In this document: positions 48,858 to 57,980 of the stretch, one piece after another
Layout: each line of letters starts with the position of its first letter
How positions within the stretch are numbered: the stretch's first letter is position 1
Assembly (NCBI GenBank): GCA_041390685.1
Contig: JAWKPL010000001.1
Location: 1,612,001-1,676,000, forward strand
Length of the DNA: 64,000 nucleotides
Direction of reading: 5' to 3'
Origin: JAIBBD01 sp041390685
GTDB lineage: Bacteria; Chloroflexota; Dehalococcoidia; UBA2979
Position numbers and translations under genes: made by a program
Notes under the pieces: generated by a model
The model's input: the letters and a program-made list of their open reading frames with translations, nothing else
Database searches by the model: none
Told to the model about the DNA's origin: nothing

Positions 48858-49271
48858 CTACTTGTTCCAGAGCTTGCGGCGTTCCTTGCAGTGCAGGCAT
48901 GCCAGCGCGAAGTCCTTCTTTGGCGGCTGCACGTCGTTGTAGACGACCGTCACCTGCGCGACGTGCTCCGTGCAGAACAGCAGGCGGCAGCGCGAGCACT
49001 GGTGATGGACGCGTTCTTCGCACTCCTCGTGCGCGCACATGCTGATGTCATTCGAGTGCCGCACGCGCTCTCGCCATTCCTGGTGCGCGATCACGTCCTG
49101 CAGTTTCGCCGCGCACCGCTTGCGCGCACAGGCGTCCGTGAAGTCGGGACCGCGCTCGCCGTGCGTCTCGCAGAAGGGGTGGCCGCAATAGACGCACTCC
49201 GAGACGGCCTCCCGCCCGCAGGTATGGCGGAGCAGACCACCACCGAAGTCACACGTCGGTCCGACGCGCAA
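48858..49271 (-). CDS. Cys/His-rich zinc-finger protein
   Basis: A 137-residue protein with repeated zinc-binding motifs: CVYCGHPFCETHGE, then CARKRCAAKL, CSRCRLLFCTEH and a C-terminal CLHCKERRKLW. The pattern resembles AN1-type or B-box-like treble-clef fingers seen in some Chloroflexota proteins. The TTG at 49271 follows GAGGGATG. Its function is unknown. Confidence 0.65.
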   Translation of the reverse strand: MRVGPTCDFGGGLLRHTCGREAVSECVYCGHPFCETHGERGPDFTDACARKRCAAKLQDVIAHQEWRERVRHSNDISMCAHEECEERVHHQCSRCRLLFCTEHVAQVTVVYNDVQPPKKDFALACLHCKERRKLWNK

Positions 49272-49387
49272 TCAGGCATCCCTCACATGTGAACCCGAGT
49301 GAGACTGAACTCATATTGTCGCACGAGCGGCGGCCCGCCCGCGGGTGCCGACGGTGACGGTACGCAGCGTGCAGATCCGCGGATCGG

Positions 49388-50653
49388 TCAGGGCGTGGCC
49401 GTCGCCGTGGCCGTCGCGCCGGGCGTGGCCGTTGCCGTGGACGTGGGCGCCGCCGCCGTGGCCACGGGTGTCGGTGTGGCACGCGGGCGCGTGGCGTTGG
49501 AGAACCCCGGCTGTGCCTGCACCTGGATCGATGTCTGTGTGTAGCGGTCATCCAGGGTGAACGAGTCCACCTCGATCGTCCCGATCAGTGAGTTGTCTGG
49601 CGTGCTGAACTCGATGATCGTCGCCGTCCCCTGCGCGATGTCCGCGGTGACTGCCAGGCCTTCGCTCTCCATGACCTCGCGGTACGCGTCCGCGGTGTCC
49701 GTCAGCGTGTCTGTGCTCAGCAGCAGGAACTGATACAGCGAACCCTGCGGCTCCACGGTCCACTCCACGGCGATCGGCACGGCGCCGTCGATGACCAGGT
49801 AGGGTGCGACGTTCGCGAAGCTGCGCGGCACCGGCCGGGGGTCGGGCAACACGTACGGGGAGACGATGGGGTTCGCGGGCGAGATCTGCACCACGTACGT
49901 CACGCTCGTCACGGGATCGCTGCCCTCGCCGAGCTGACGCAGCGCCTCGGTCACGTCGCCGAGGCCGTCCACGTCTCGGTCGCCCACCCGCACGATGCGG
50001 TCGCCCTCCTGCAGGCCGGCGTCCGGGCCGGATCCCGCGCCGACCTCCGCCACGACCACGCCGCCTTCGCGCTCCTCCAGCTCCGCTCCTAGCACCGGCG
50101 TGAACGCGTGCCGCTGCACCGTGAGCTTCTCTTCCTTGCCCTGCCTCGACACCACGACCTCGAACGTGTCCGTGCTCGGGAGTGGCTGCACCACCACCGT
50201 CCCCACGAGGTCACCCGAGCGCGTGCTCTGGAAGCGGTAGGCCGTGACGCCCTCGCTCGACTGCCCGCCGACGATCTGCCAGGGAGTCTCGTCGAAGAGC
50301 CCTCGCGCGGCTTCCGAGACCGCAGCCTCGTCCTGCTTGACCTCGTACATCACGAAGTAAGTGTGCAGGCCGTCGACGCGGGTGACGCGCGCCGACCCGA
50401 CCAGGGTGGAGTCGGGCAGTGGCGGCAGCTCGACCGGATCGTCGTCCGTGTCGGCGCCCGGATTCAGCAGGTCTTCGAGGTTGTCCGGCACCCTGCCGGG
50501 GAAGATCTCGACCTCGGTGCTCACGCCTTCGCCGAGGCGGAGGATGCTCTCCGTGATCCCCTCAGCGTCACTGCCGCCTTGTTCGTCTCCGCCACAGCCC
50601 GCCAGCAATGCGACGACGGCGATGGCTGCGATGAGCGAGGACCAACGGTTCAT
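49388..50653 (-). CDS. Lipoprotein with a PDZ domain
   Basis: A 421-residue exported protein. The signal peptide MNRWSSLIAAIAVVALLAGC has lipobox C20. A PDZ domain lies at about residues 184-250 (GVVVAEVGAGSGPDAGLQEG, DRIVRVGDRDVDGLGDV). The C-terminal 35 residues are a low-complexity Ala/Thr/Pro tail. There is no protease domain, so it may sense or tether partners at the surface. 116 bp without a gene separate it from the zinc-finger gene. Confidence 0.75.
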   Translation of the reverse strand: MNRWSSLIAAIAVVALLAGCGGDEQGGSDAEGITESILRLGEGVSTEVEIFPGRVPDNLEDLLNPGADTDDDPVELPPLPDSTLVGSARVTRVDGLHTYFVMYEVKQDEAAVSEAARGLFDETPWQIVGGQSSEGVTAYRFQSTRSGDLVGTVVVQPLPSTDTFEVVVSRQGKEEKLTVQRHAFTPVLGAELEEREGGVVVAEVGAGSGPDAGLQEGDRIVRVGDRDVDGLGDVTEALRQLGEGSDPVTSVTYVVQISPANPIVSPYVLPDPRPVPRSFANVAPYLVIDGAVPIAVEWTVEPQGSLYQFLLLSTDTLTDTADAYREVMESEGLAVTADIAQGTATIIEFSTPDNSLIGTIEVDSFTLDDRYTQTSIQVQAQPGFSNATRPRATPTPVATAAAPTSTATATPGATATATATP

Positions 50654-50738
50654 GGCGACCCCCTGAGGGCTCGTGGGAGCGAGTCGGTGTCGCGGCGTCG
50701 TGGGGCAGACTGCGCACGGCGATCGAGGGAGGATGTGG

Positions 50739-50813
50739 GGTGGGTGAAGGGATTTGAACCCTCGCTCTCCAGGGCCACAACCTGGCGCCTTAGACCGCTA
50801 GGCGACACCCACC
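50739..50813 (-). tRNA. tRNA-His (GTG)
   Basis: The minus strand folds into a cloverleaf. The acceptor GTGGGTG pairs with CACCCAC. The D arm is GCCTAGCGGTCTAAGGC. The anticodon arm CCAGG-TTGTGGC-CCTGG has anticodon GTG. The T arm contains GGGTTCAAATCCC. The extra G at -1 (50813) opposite C73 (50739) is the identity mark of tRNA-His. CCA is not encoded. Confidence 0.95.
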
Positions 50814-50903
50814 ACGACAAGCGTGCGGCCCGGACGGCCGCACCTGCCGAGTGTAGCACTCCCGCGCCCGGACGCACCACGCCATGCCGGAAGCGGACCG
50901 ACG

Positions 50904-51443
50904 TTACAGCAGCCCGCCGAGGCGGTGATACCCGCCCCCGTAGAACAGCAGCGGACGCGCCTCCGGCCGTTCCAGTGACAGCTCCAGCACCCGCCCGACG
51001 AAGATCGTGTGGTCGCCGCCATCGAGCCGGTCATGGACCGCGCAGTCCAGCCAGCCCAGCACGCCCTCGATGATCGGGCTTCCCGTGACCGCCGTCCGGT
51101 AGTCCACGCCGCCCATGTCCTCGATCCCCGGGCGGGCGAACAGCTTCGACACGTCGACCTGGTCCTCCGCGAGGATGTTCAGCGCGAATGAATCGGTCTG
51201 CTGCAGCCGGCTATGCGCGGACGTCCGCTTTTCGACGCAGGCGATGAGGAGCGTCGGGTCCAGCGACAGCGAGGCGACGGCGTTCGCCGTCATGCCCCGG
51301 GTCACCTCCGGCGTGCTGAACGTCAGAACGGTGACACCCGTCCCGAACCGGCCGATGACGTCTCGATACAGGCGCGGGTCGATGGCTGTGCTCGTCAGAA
51401 GGCCCGCCTCCTCGATACGACTGGTGTGCCGTCTTCGTTTCAT
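50904..51443 (-). CDS. Flavin reductase-like domain protein
   Basis: A 179-residue FMN-binding protein of the HpaC/flavin-reductase family: DVIGRFGTGVTVLTFSTPE, MTANAVASLSLDPTLLIACV and FALNILAEDQVDVSKLFA. Family members supply reduced flavin to monooxygenases. A CTG at 51398 with GGAGG upstream is a plausible alternative start that would remove 15 basic residues. Confidence 0.88.
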   Translation of the reverse strand: MKRRRHTSRIEEAGLLTSTAIDPRLYRDVIGRFGTGVTVLTFSTPEVTRGMTANAVASLSLDPTLLIACVEKRTSAHSRLQQTDSFALNILAEDQVDVSKLFARPGIEDMGGVDYRTAVTGSPIIEGVLGWLDCAVHDRLDGGDHTIFVGRVLELSLERPEARPLLFYGGGYHRLGGLL

Positions 51444-51512
51444 CCTACACCGGAATCACAGCCGCAGTTTCCCGGTGCGCATCCGTTAACGGGAGCGTGT
51501 GACAATTCGGGC

Positions 51513-52871
51513 GTGCAGGAACTCGAACGGCCGCCCGCCGAGGCGGTAGAGACCTTTGAAGCCCTTCTCGAGGACGGCCGGCCCGACGAGGCGGTCGCCT
51601 TCGCGCGCGACCTCCACCCCGCCGAACGTGCGGTGCTCCTCGCGACGGACGACGGCGACGTGCGCCGGCTCCTCCTCGAGCGTCTCGCGCCCTCCGAGGT
51701 CGGCGGCGCGCTCCCCTACATGGAGCCCATCTACCGTGACGACCTGCTCCACGAACTGAGCCCCATCGAGGTCGCCGGCATCCTCAGCACCGTCCCCGAT
51801 GACGTCGCAACCGACGTGATCCAGGAACTGCCGCAGGAACTGGCGGAGGGAGCGCTTACAGCCCTCCCTCTCTCATTACGCCGGCAGATCGGCCTCCTGC
51901 TCGACTACGGCACCGAGACCGCCGGCGGGCGAATGACCGGGCAACGCATTGCCGTCGGCCCCGACCGCACTGTGCGCGAGGTGATCGAGTTCCTCCGCTC
52001 GCTGCGCCCGAATACGGACCAGCCGTTCTACGTGTACATCACCGACCCGGCAAACCACCTCGTTGGTGTCCTCAACCTCCGCTGGCTGATCACCGCCGCA
52101 CCGGATACCCGCGTCGGCGGGGTGATGACGAGCGAGGTGCTGTCCGTGCGCGCCGACGCCGACCAGGAGGAGGCCGCGCGTCTGCTCAAGCGCTACAACC
52201 TGCTCGCCCTTCCCGTCGTCGACGCGGCGGGGCGCCTGCTGGGTACGGTCACTGCCGACGACCTCCTCGACGTGCTCGAGGAGGAGGCCACCGAGGACAT
52301 GTACGCGATCGTCGGCGTCGCCCCTGAGGAAGACCTGCGCGGTGTCCGGACGTCCGTCCGCAACCGCCTCCCCTGGCTGACGGTGAACCTGTTCACCGCC
52401 AGCATGGCCGCGCTGCTCGTCTCGCTGTTCGAGGACACGATCACCCGCCTTGCGCTCATCGCCGCCTTCATGCCGATGGTGGCGGGCATGGGCGGCAACG
52501 CTGGCATTCAGACCGTGACGGTCGTCGTGCGGTCGCTGGCGCTGGGCCGCATCACGCCCCGCGACGCGCTGCCCGTGCTCCGCCACGAGCTGGCCGTCGG
52601 TTTGCTGATCGGCACCGCGATCGGCATCCCCGTGGGGGTCGTCGGCTGGCTCCTGAACGGCAGCCCGACGCTCGGCGTCATCGTCGGCGTGGCGATGTGC
52701 GCGAACATCGCCAACGGGATGGTGACGGGCGTCTTCATTCCGCTGCTGCTGCATCGCTTCGGGCAGGACCCTGCCATCTCCGCCGGCATCTGGATGACCA
52801 CGTTCACCGACGTCATCGGCTTCCTGCTCCTGCTCGGCCTCGCGACGCTGTTCATCTCACAGCTCACCTGA
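51513..52871 (+). CDS. mgtE: Magnesium transporter MgtE
   Basis: A 452-residue Mg2+ channel. The N domain (helical, residues about 15-125) is followed by two CBS domains (about 130-255) and five C-terminal transmembrane helices. The pore signature MPMVAGMGGNAGIQT is intact. The GTG at 51513 has no ribosome site. A GACAAT box lies 6 nt upstream (51501-51506), suggesting a leaderless mRNA. No M-box riboswitch was seen. Confidence 0.92.
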   Translation: MQELERPPAEAVETFEALLEDGRPDEAVAFARDLHPAERAVLLATDDGDVRRLLLERLAPSEVGGALPYMEPIYRDDLLHELSPIEVAGILSTVPDDVATDVIQELPQELAEGALTALPLSLRRQIGLLLDYGTETAGGRMTGQRIAVGPDRTVREVIEFLRSLRPNTDQPFYVYITDPANHLVGVLNLRWLITAAPDTRVGGVMTSEVLSVRADADQEEAARLLKRYNLLALPVVDAAGRLLGTVTADDLLDVLEEEATEDMYAIVGVAPEEDLRGVRTSVRNRLPWLTVNLFTASMAALLVSLFEDTITRLALIAAFMPMVAGMGGNAGIQTVTVVVRSLALGRITPRDALPVLRHELAVGLLIGTAIGIPVGVVGWLLNGSPTLGVIVGVAMCANIANGMVTGVFIPLLLHRFGQDPAISAGIWMTTFTDVIGFLLLLGLATLFISQLT

Positions 52872-52920
52872 GCCGGCGCTCGTGGTTGCTCTCCCACGAG
52901 GTCCCCTCGAACATGTCGGC

Positions 52921-53853
52921 ATGTCTGCTCTTCATGGTCCCGCGCTTGTCACCGGCTCATCAGGCTTCCTCGGAGGCCATCTCGTCGCCCGCCTCGTCTC
53001 CGAGGGCTGCGCGGTCAGCGGCCTCGACTGGGTGCCGCCGCGCACGCCGCGTCCGCCGGAGATGCGCGACTTCCGAGTCGACATCCGGGACGACGAGGCG
53101 GTCCGCGGCGCCGTCCTCGAAGCGCGGCCCGAGGTGGTATACCACCTCGCCGCGCAGGCCTCCGTTTCGGTCTCGATGCGTGAGCCCGAGGTGGACATCG
53201 AGACGAATGTGCTCGGCAGCGTGCACCTCATGCGCGCCGCCATCGAGGCCAGGGCGAAGCGCTTTGTGTTCGTTTCCACGGGCGGCGCCCTGTTCGGAGA
53301 GCCGGACGCCGTCCCGGTCACGGAGGAGTTGGCCGCGGCGCCCCAATCGGTCTACGGCGCCTCGAAGTTCGCCGCCGAGCAGTACCTGCGGCTCCTCGCC
53401 GCCCCCGCGGATATCGAGCTGTCGGTGGTGCGGCCCGGGAACATCTATGGCCCGGCGCAGGACCCGCACGGCGAGGCCGGAGTGGTCGCCATCTTCGCCA
53501 TGCGCATGCTCGCCAACGAGGAAGCCACGATCTTCGGCGACGGCAGTCAGCGCCGCGACTATGTCTATGTCGAGGATGTCGTCGAGGCGGCGGTCCGCGC
53601 CGCCACCGAACGTCCCGCGACGTGCCTCATCGGGACGGGCATCGGCACGACCACGCAGGATATCTTCGACCACCTCGCGCGTCTGAGCGGCTACGAACGT
53701 CCAGCGGTGTACGGCCCGGAACGGCCGGGAGACATTCAGCGCATCATGCTCGACGCCTCGCGCGCCCGTGACCTCTGGGGCTGGGCGCCACAGACGGACC
53801 TCGAAGCCGGTCTTGATGCGACGGTCCGCTGGTTCCGCGAAACGAACGGCTGA
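52921..53853 (+). CDS. NAD-dependent sugar epimerase/dehydratase
   Basis: A 310-residue extended SDR. ALVTGSSGFLGGHLVARL binds NAD, and the catalytic Y-x3-K lies in VYGASKFAAEQYL. VVRPGNIYGPAQDPHGEAG and GDGSQRRDYVYVEDVVEA are typical of UDP-glucose 4-epimerase-like enzymes. A GTG at 52882 would add 13 residues; neither start has a good ribosome site. It converges with ilvE at a strong hairpin. Confidence 0.88.
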   Translation: MSALHGPALVTGSSGFLGGHLVARLVSEGCAVSGLDWVPPRTPRPPEMRDFRVDIRDDEAVRGAVLEARPEVVYHLAAQASVSVSMREPEVDIETNVLGSVHLMRAAIEARAKRFVFVSTGGALFGEPDAVPVTEELAAAPQSVYGASKFAAEQYLRLLAAPADIELSVVRPGNIYGPAQDPHGEAGVVAIFAMRMLANEEATIFGDGSQRRDYVYVEDVVEAAVRAATERPATCLIGTGIGTTTQDIFDHLARLSGYERPAVYGPERPGDIQRIMLDASRARDLWGWAPQTDLEAGLDATVRWFRETNG

Positions 53854-53873
53854 CTGAACGCCCGCCGACAACC

Positions 53874-53904
53874 AGCGAGCCGCCGGAGACACCGGCGGCT
53901 CGCT
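53874..53904. terminator. Bidirectional terminator between the epimerase gene and ilvE
   Basis: AGCGAGCCGCCGG and CCGGCGGCTCGCT form a perfect 13-bp stem with an AGACA loop. It sits between convergent stops at 53853 and 53929. There is no long U-run on either side. Confidence 0.75.
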
Positions 53905-53928
53905 GCGTGATCGAGTGTCGCGCGCGGG

Positions 53929-54864
53929 TTACGCGGTGACGGCCGCTCCGGCGTACACCGGCGTGAGCCACGAGGCGTACTCGGGCAACCGTCCAGTGAT
54001 TGCCTCGAAGAAGTGGCGCTGGATCGCAGTCGTGATCGGGCCCGGACGGCCCTCGTTCAGCGGCACGCGGTCGACCGACAGCACCGGAGTGACGTGCGCG
54101 GCCGTGCCGGTCATGAAGACCTCGTCCGCGATGTATAGCTCGGTGCGGTCGATCGTGCGCTGCTCGGTTTCGTAGCCGAGCGACCGCGCGATCTCGAACG
54201 CCGTGTCGAGCGTGATGCCCTCGAGGATGTTGTCCGCCGGCGGCGGGCTGATCAGCTTCCCGCCGCGCACGATGATGATGTTCTCACCCGACCCTTCCGA
54301 GACGTGCCCGTCATGGTTGAGCAGGATCGCCTCGTCGAAGCCGTTCTGCTGTGCCTCGGTCTTCGCCAGCGAGTTGTTCACGTACAGCCCGGCCACCTTG
54401 GCGCGTGCCGGGATCATGTTGTCGTCCACCCGCCGCCACGAGGACACCATGCAGGTGATCCCCGCGTCCGAATCGAGGTACGCGCCCAGCGGGATGAGGT
54501 AGAACAGCACGTCGTCCTCGACGTTGTGCAGCCGCGGCCCGATCACGCTCTGCGACTTGTACGCGATTGGCCGGATGTAGACGTCCTCGCGGTAGTCGTT
54601 GCGCAGCGCCAGGTCTGTGACGATGCGCATCAACTCATCGTCGGTGTAGCGGATGCCGATGCGGAGAATCTTGGCGTTCTGCCGCAGCCGCTCGATGTGC
54701 TCGCGCAGGCGGAACAGGTACAGCTCGTTCTGATCACCGTTCCAGTTGCCGCGGATGCCCTCGAATACCGCCGTCCCGTAGTTGAAGGCGTGGGTCGTGA
54801 CGGGGACCTGCGCCTGCTCGAGTGGCACGAAGTCACCCTGGAAGAACGCGGTGGGTGTGGGCAT
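53929..54864 (-). CDS. ilvE: Branched-chain amino acid aminotransferase
   Basis: A 311-residue fold-type IV PLP enzyme. THAFNYGTAVFEGIRGNWN, YIRPIAYKSQSVIG, the PLP-lysine region AKVAGLYVNNSLAKTEA and GSGENIIIVRGGKLISPP match IlvE. It performs the last step of Leu, Ile and Val synthesis, completing the pathway encoded at 5-20 kb. The ATG at 54864 is 7 nt after GGAGG. It has its own promoter at 54936-54965 and no leader peptide. Confidence 0.94.
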   Translation of the reverse strand: MPTPTAFFQGDFVPLEQAQVPVTTHAFNYGTAVFEGIRGNWNGDQNELYLFRLREHIERLRQNAKILRIGIRYTDDELMRIVTDLALRNDYREDVYIRPIAYKSQSVIGPRLHNVEDDVLFYLIPLGAYLDSDAGITCMVSSWRRVDDNMIPARAKVAGLYVNNSLAKTEAQQNGFDEAILLNHDGHVSEGSGENIIIVRGGKLISPPPADNILEGITLDTAFEIARSLGYETEQRTIDRTELYIADEVFMTGTAAHVTPVLSVDRVPLNEGRPGPITTAIQRHFFEAITGRLPEYASWLTPVYAGAAVTA

Positions 54865-54935
54865 GTACAAGCCTCCGTTGGTCGACGGCCTGGCCGTGGC
54901 AGTGGGCGAATGCAGGCCGGATGCAGGTGACAGCG

Positions 54936-54965
54936 ATGATAGTGCTGGCCGTGATACGCGGGCAA
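54936..54965 (-). promoter_or_regulatory. ilvE promoter
   Basis: TTGCCC (54965-54960) and TATCAT (54941-54936) are spaced 18 bp on the minus strand, giving a leader of about 65 nt. Confidence 0.55.
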
Positions 54966-54983
54966 CCGGGGCTCGCGATCGCC

Positions 54984-55676
54984 TTACATCTTCGCACGCC
55001 GCAGGGATGCCGCCAGCTCGTCGTGCTCGAACTCGTACGCGAGGTCGGCGGCCGTCTTCCCGGCGTCCGTCTCGAGGTCGAGCCGCGCGCCGTGCATCAG
55101 CAGGAGCTGTACCAGTCCGACGTTCCCCCGTCGCGCGGCGGTATGCAACGGCGCGACGCCGCCCTGCTCCTGTGCGTCCACCGGGGCCCCGCGTTCGAGG
55201 AGCACACTGACCACCTCGTCGTGCCCGCCCACGACTGCGAGGTGCAGCGGCGTCTGCTCGCTGTCGTTGTGCGCGAGCGCTCCCGGAGGGGCGCCGTGCG
55301 CGATCAGCTCCCGCGCCGCCTCGGCATGCCCGAAGAACGCCGCCAGGTGCAGCGCCGTGAGGCCGTCCTCCGAATAGGCCTGCGCGGCCTCCGGCTGGGC
55401 GACCAGGTGACCACGCAGTGTGTCGGTCGCACCGGTCGCGGCGGCTTCGAACACATCGAGGGGCGGGTTCCGCCGCAGCAGCGCCGCCAGAGCGTCGCGC
55501 CGGTGACGGTACGCGGCGAGTAGGATCGGCGAGCGGCCACCGTGACGGGTCGCGCGCTGCGGGTCCGCCGCCAGCATCGCTTCGACCGCCTCGAGGTCGT
55601 CCGACATGATCGCGCCGAAGATGTCCGGGTACTCGACGACCGACCGTTGCTCTGCCTGGCCCACCGTGCCCTCCAC
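54984..55676 (-). CDS. Ankyrin-repeat protein
   Basis: A 230-residue protein with about five ankyrin repeats. Examples are DGLTALHLAAFFGHAEAARE, QTPLHLAVVGGHDEVVSVLL and VAPLHTAARRGNVGLVQLLL. The repeats form a protein-binding surface. No catalytic domain or signal peptide is present. The GTG at 55676 is the longest option. It converges on no partner and sits 119 bp from ilvE. Confidence 0.9.
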   Translation of the reverse strand: MEGTVGQAEQRSVVEYPDIFGAIMSDDLEAVEAMLAADPQRATRHGGRSPILLAAYRHRRDALAALLRRNPPLDVFEAAATGATDTLRGHLVAQPEAAQAYSEDGLTALHLAAFFGHAEAARELIAHGAPPGALAHNDSEQTPLHLAVVGGHDEVVSVLLERGAPVDAQEQGGVAPLHTAARRGNVGLVQLLLMHGARLDLETDAGKTAADLAYEFEHDELAASLRRAKM

Positions 55677-55759
55677 TCCCCGATGCTAGTTGAGCCGCCT
55701 CCGAGGAGCGAACGCGGATGTCGCTGGTTCCGTGACGCCCACGGGGGTAGCCTCGATCT

Positions 55760-56587
55760 ATGGACGACTACCTGCGCGCGGTCGCGCTCGGCCTCGTGCA
55801 GGCGCTGACCGAGTTCCTGCCCGTCTCCTCCTCCGGGCACCTGGTGCTCGCCGGTCAGATCTTCGGCGACCGCACCCACTCGCTCACGTTCGATGTCGGC
55901 CTGCACGTCGGGACGCTGCTCGCGGTGCTCGCGTACTTCTGGCGCGACTGGGTCGCGATCGTGGCGGATGGGTTGCGCGACATCACGCGGCATCAGGCTC
56001 GGATCGGCCGCTGGGGATCGCACTCACGCCTCGGGCTGTGGATCGTCCTCGGTACGCTGCCGGCCGTGGTCGCGGGGCTCCTGTTCGACGCGGCGATCGA
56101 GGAGCATCTGCGCCAGGCCTGGCTGGTGGGGACGTTGCTCATCGTCTTCGCGCTCGTGATCGAAGTCGCAGACCGCGTGCCGATGCGCCGCGGGAACCTG
56201 GAGGACGTCGGCGCGAGGAGTGCGCTCGTCATCGGCGTTGCCCAGGCGGTCGCGCTCGTGCCCGGGGTGTCGCGGTCGGGTGCCACGATCAGCGCCGCGC
56301 GCGGGCTGGGCTTCGACCGCACCGTGGCTGCTCGCTTCTCGTTCTTGCTGTCGGCGCCGGCCGTGCTCGGAGCCGCCACGCTCAAGCTCTCCGAGGCCGC
56401 CACCGGCACCGAGGACGTGCGCTGGGGACCGATGCTGCTGGGCGCGGTCGTCTCCGCGGGCGCCGGCGCCGCCGTGATTCACTGGCTCCTCGGCTACCTG
56501 CAGGTGCACGGCATGCGGCCATTCGTCTGGTATCGCCTGCTGGTAGGGGCCGCCGTGCTCGCCATCGCGGCGGCGGGGGCGTGGTGA
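55760..56587 (+). CDS. uppP: Undecaprenyl-diphosphatase
   Basis: A 275-residue membrane enzyme of the BacA/UppP family with about seven to eight helices. EFLPVSSSGHLVLAGQIFG and PGVSRSGATISAARGLGFDR are the two catalytic motifs. It recycles the lipid carrier for peptidoglycan and also confers bacitracin tolerance. It leads a run of four overlapping plus-strand genes. Confidence 0.95.
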   Translation: MDDYLRAVALGLVQALTEFLPVSSSGHLVLAGQIFGDRTHSLTFDVGLHVGTLLAVLAYFWRDWVAIVADGLRDITRHQARIGRWGSHSRLGLWIVLGTLPAVVAGLLFDAAIEEHLRQAWLVGTLLIVFALVIEVADRVPMRRGNLEDVGARSALVIGVAQAVALVPGVSRSGATISAARGLGFDRTVAARFSFLLSAPAVLGAATLKLSEAATGTEDVRWGPMLLGAVVSAGAGAAVIHWLLGYLQVHGMRPFVWYRLLVGAAVLAIAAAGAW

Positions 56588-56589
56588 CC

Positions 56590-57312
56590 ATGTCCACGTC
56601 CGAGGACCGCACGCTCCCGTTGCTCGGCCGCCGTGGCCTCGTCATCGGAGTCGAGACCGCCGCGGGCGGCGCGCTCGCCACGGCCCTTGGCGAGGCCGGC
56701 GCGGACCTCGGTCTCGCGACGATGCGTGCCGATGAAGGCGTGCTTGCCGCTCGCCGCCTGCAGCGCCGGCTGCGCGGAGCAGGCCGCGAGGCCAACGTCT
56801 ACGCGTTCGACGTGACGCTGGGCCAGAACGTGAAGGTCTCCACCCGCCAGGTGACCAAGGAGCTCGGCGGCCTCGATTTCGTGGTGAGCGCGTCCGACGA
56901 GCCGCTGACCAGCCCGCTCGAGCGGCTGACGGACTCCGACCTCGCGCGCGTGACGACCGTGAACTTCTACGCCCACGTCTTCGCCATCCGCGCCGCCGTC
57001 GACGAGTTTCGCCGCCCCGGCCAGGGCCACGCGCTGCTCGTCGTCCCCGAGACCGCCGCCGCGGAGGCGGCGGCGTATCGCGCTGCGCAGGCGGCGACGC
57101 TCAACCTCGTGACGTCGCTCTCCGAGGAACTGCGGCCGCGCTCGGTCGCCGTCAACGCGGCCGTCGTGCCGCCCACCGCCGGCAGCGCGGGCCTCGATCG
57201 CCCCGGTCCGCTGGTCGTCGAGATCCTGAGCGCGCATCCGGCAGATGTCACCGGACGCGTTTATCATCTTGGACACAGCCGGCCGGGCGCAGACGACCAG
57301 GGGCGCGCATGA
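56590..57312 (+). CDS. Degenerate short-chain dehydrogenase-like protein (first of pair)
   Basis: A 240-residue Rossmann-like protein. The nucleotide loop reads GVETAAGGALA rather than TGxxxGxG. The active-site region AYRAAQAATLNL has Tyr but Gln in place of the catalytic Lys. It is probably not a dehydrogenase. It is coupled to uppP (an alternative GTG at 56584 overlaps its stop) and to a second degenerate SDR by 4 nt. Confidence 0.7.
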   Translation: MSTSEDRTLPLLGRRGLVIGVETAAGGALATALGEAGADLGLATMRADEGVLAARRLQRRLRGAGREANVYAFDVTLGQNVKVSTRQVTKELGGLDFVVSASDEPLTSPLERLTDSDLARVTTVNFYAHVFAIRAAVDEFRRPGQGHALLVVPETAAAEAAAYRAAQAATLNLVTSLSEELRPRSVAVNAAVVPPTAGSAGLDRPGPLVVEILSAHPADVTGRVYHLGHSRPGADDQGRA

Positions 57313-57980
57313 CCACCAAACCTCCCGCACGGCCGCTGGACCGGCTCCACGCACTTGTGGCGGGCGCGGGCGGGCCCCACGCGCGCCCCGCCGCCGTTGC
57401 ACTCGCCGAGGCGGGCGCCACCGTGTCGCTGTTCACGCAGGCCGACGACCGCGCCCAGGAAGTCGAGGCGCAGTCGATCCTGAACGAGTGCTGGTCGCTG
57501 GGCCGCGATGGCGAGGTCGTGCGGCTCGACGCGACCGACGCGGGCCACCTCGCGGCTGCGCTCGACGCCATCGAGGCGAAGCACGGCCCGGTCGCGGTCC
57601 TCGTGACCGTGCCGCCGGCTCCGCAATCCCAGCCTGCCGACGCCTCCGATGCGGCGGCGTGGGACGCGGAGTTCCGCCGCTCCGCGACCGCCACGGTAAT
57701 GCCCGTGCTCAGCGCGGGCCGCCGCATGCTCGTCCACGGCGCCGGCCGCGTCGTGAACGTCGTGTCGATGTTGCACGAGGGTGCGTCGCCGGACCTGGCG
57801 GCCTTCGCTGCCGCGCAGTCGGCTGTGCTCGCCTTCACGCGCTCGCTGGCGGCGGACTGGGACGGCCGTGGTGTCACCGTGCGCGCGCTTGTGAGCGCCG
57901 AGGCCGAGCCGGGGGGCAGCCCGCACGCGAACGCCGCGTTCCGCGCGCAGCTGCGCGCGGCGCTTGAGGATGCCCCGTGA
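57309..57980 (+). CDS. Degenerate short-chain dehydrogenase-like protein (second of pair)
   Basis: A 223-residue SDR-like protein. VAGAGGPHARPAAVALAEAG replaces the glycine-rich loop. The active-site region LAAFAAAQSAVLAFTRSL has Phe and Gln where Tyr and Lys are expected, so catalysis is unlikely. The similar defects in the neighbour suggest the two form a heterodimer or arose by duplication. Its stop overlaps the RDD gene. Confidence 0.7.
   Translation: MTTKPPARPLDRLHALVAGAGGPHARPAAVALAEAGATVSLFTQADDRAQEVEAQSILNECWSLGRDGEVVRLDATDAGHLAAALDAIEAKHGPVAVLVTVPPAPQSQPADASDAAAWDAEFRRSATATVMPVLSAGRRMLVHGAGRVVNVVSMLHEGASPDLAAFAAAQSAVLAFTRSLAADWDGRGVTVRALVSAEAEPGGSPHANAAFRAQLRAALEDAP

Noticed and set aside
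49388..49480. DNA tandem repeat near the end of the PDZ lipoprotein
   Set aside because: The GTGGCCGTC-like repetition is explained by the Ala/Thr/Pro codons of the low-complexity protein tail.
51444..51512. Mg2+ (M-box) riboswitch before mgtE
   Set aside because: The intergenic space is about 70 bp, too short for the aptamer, and no conserved blocks are seen.
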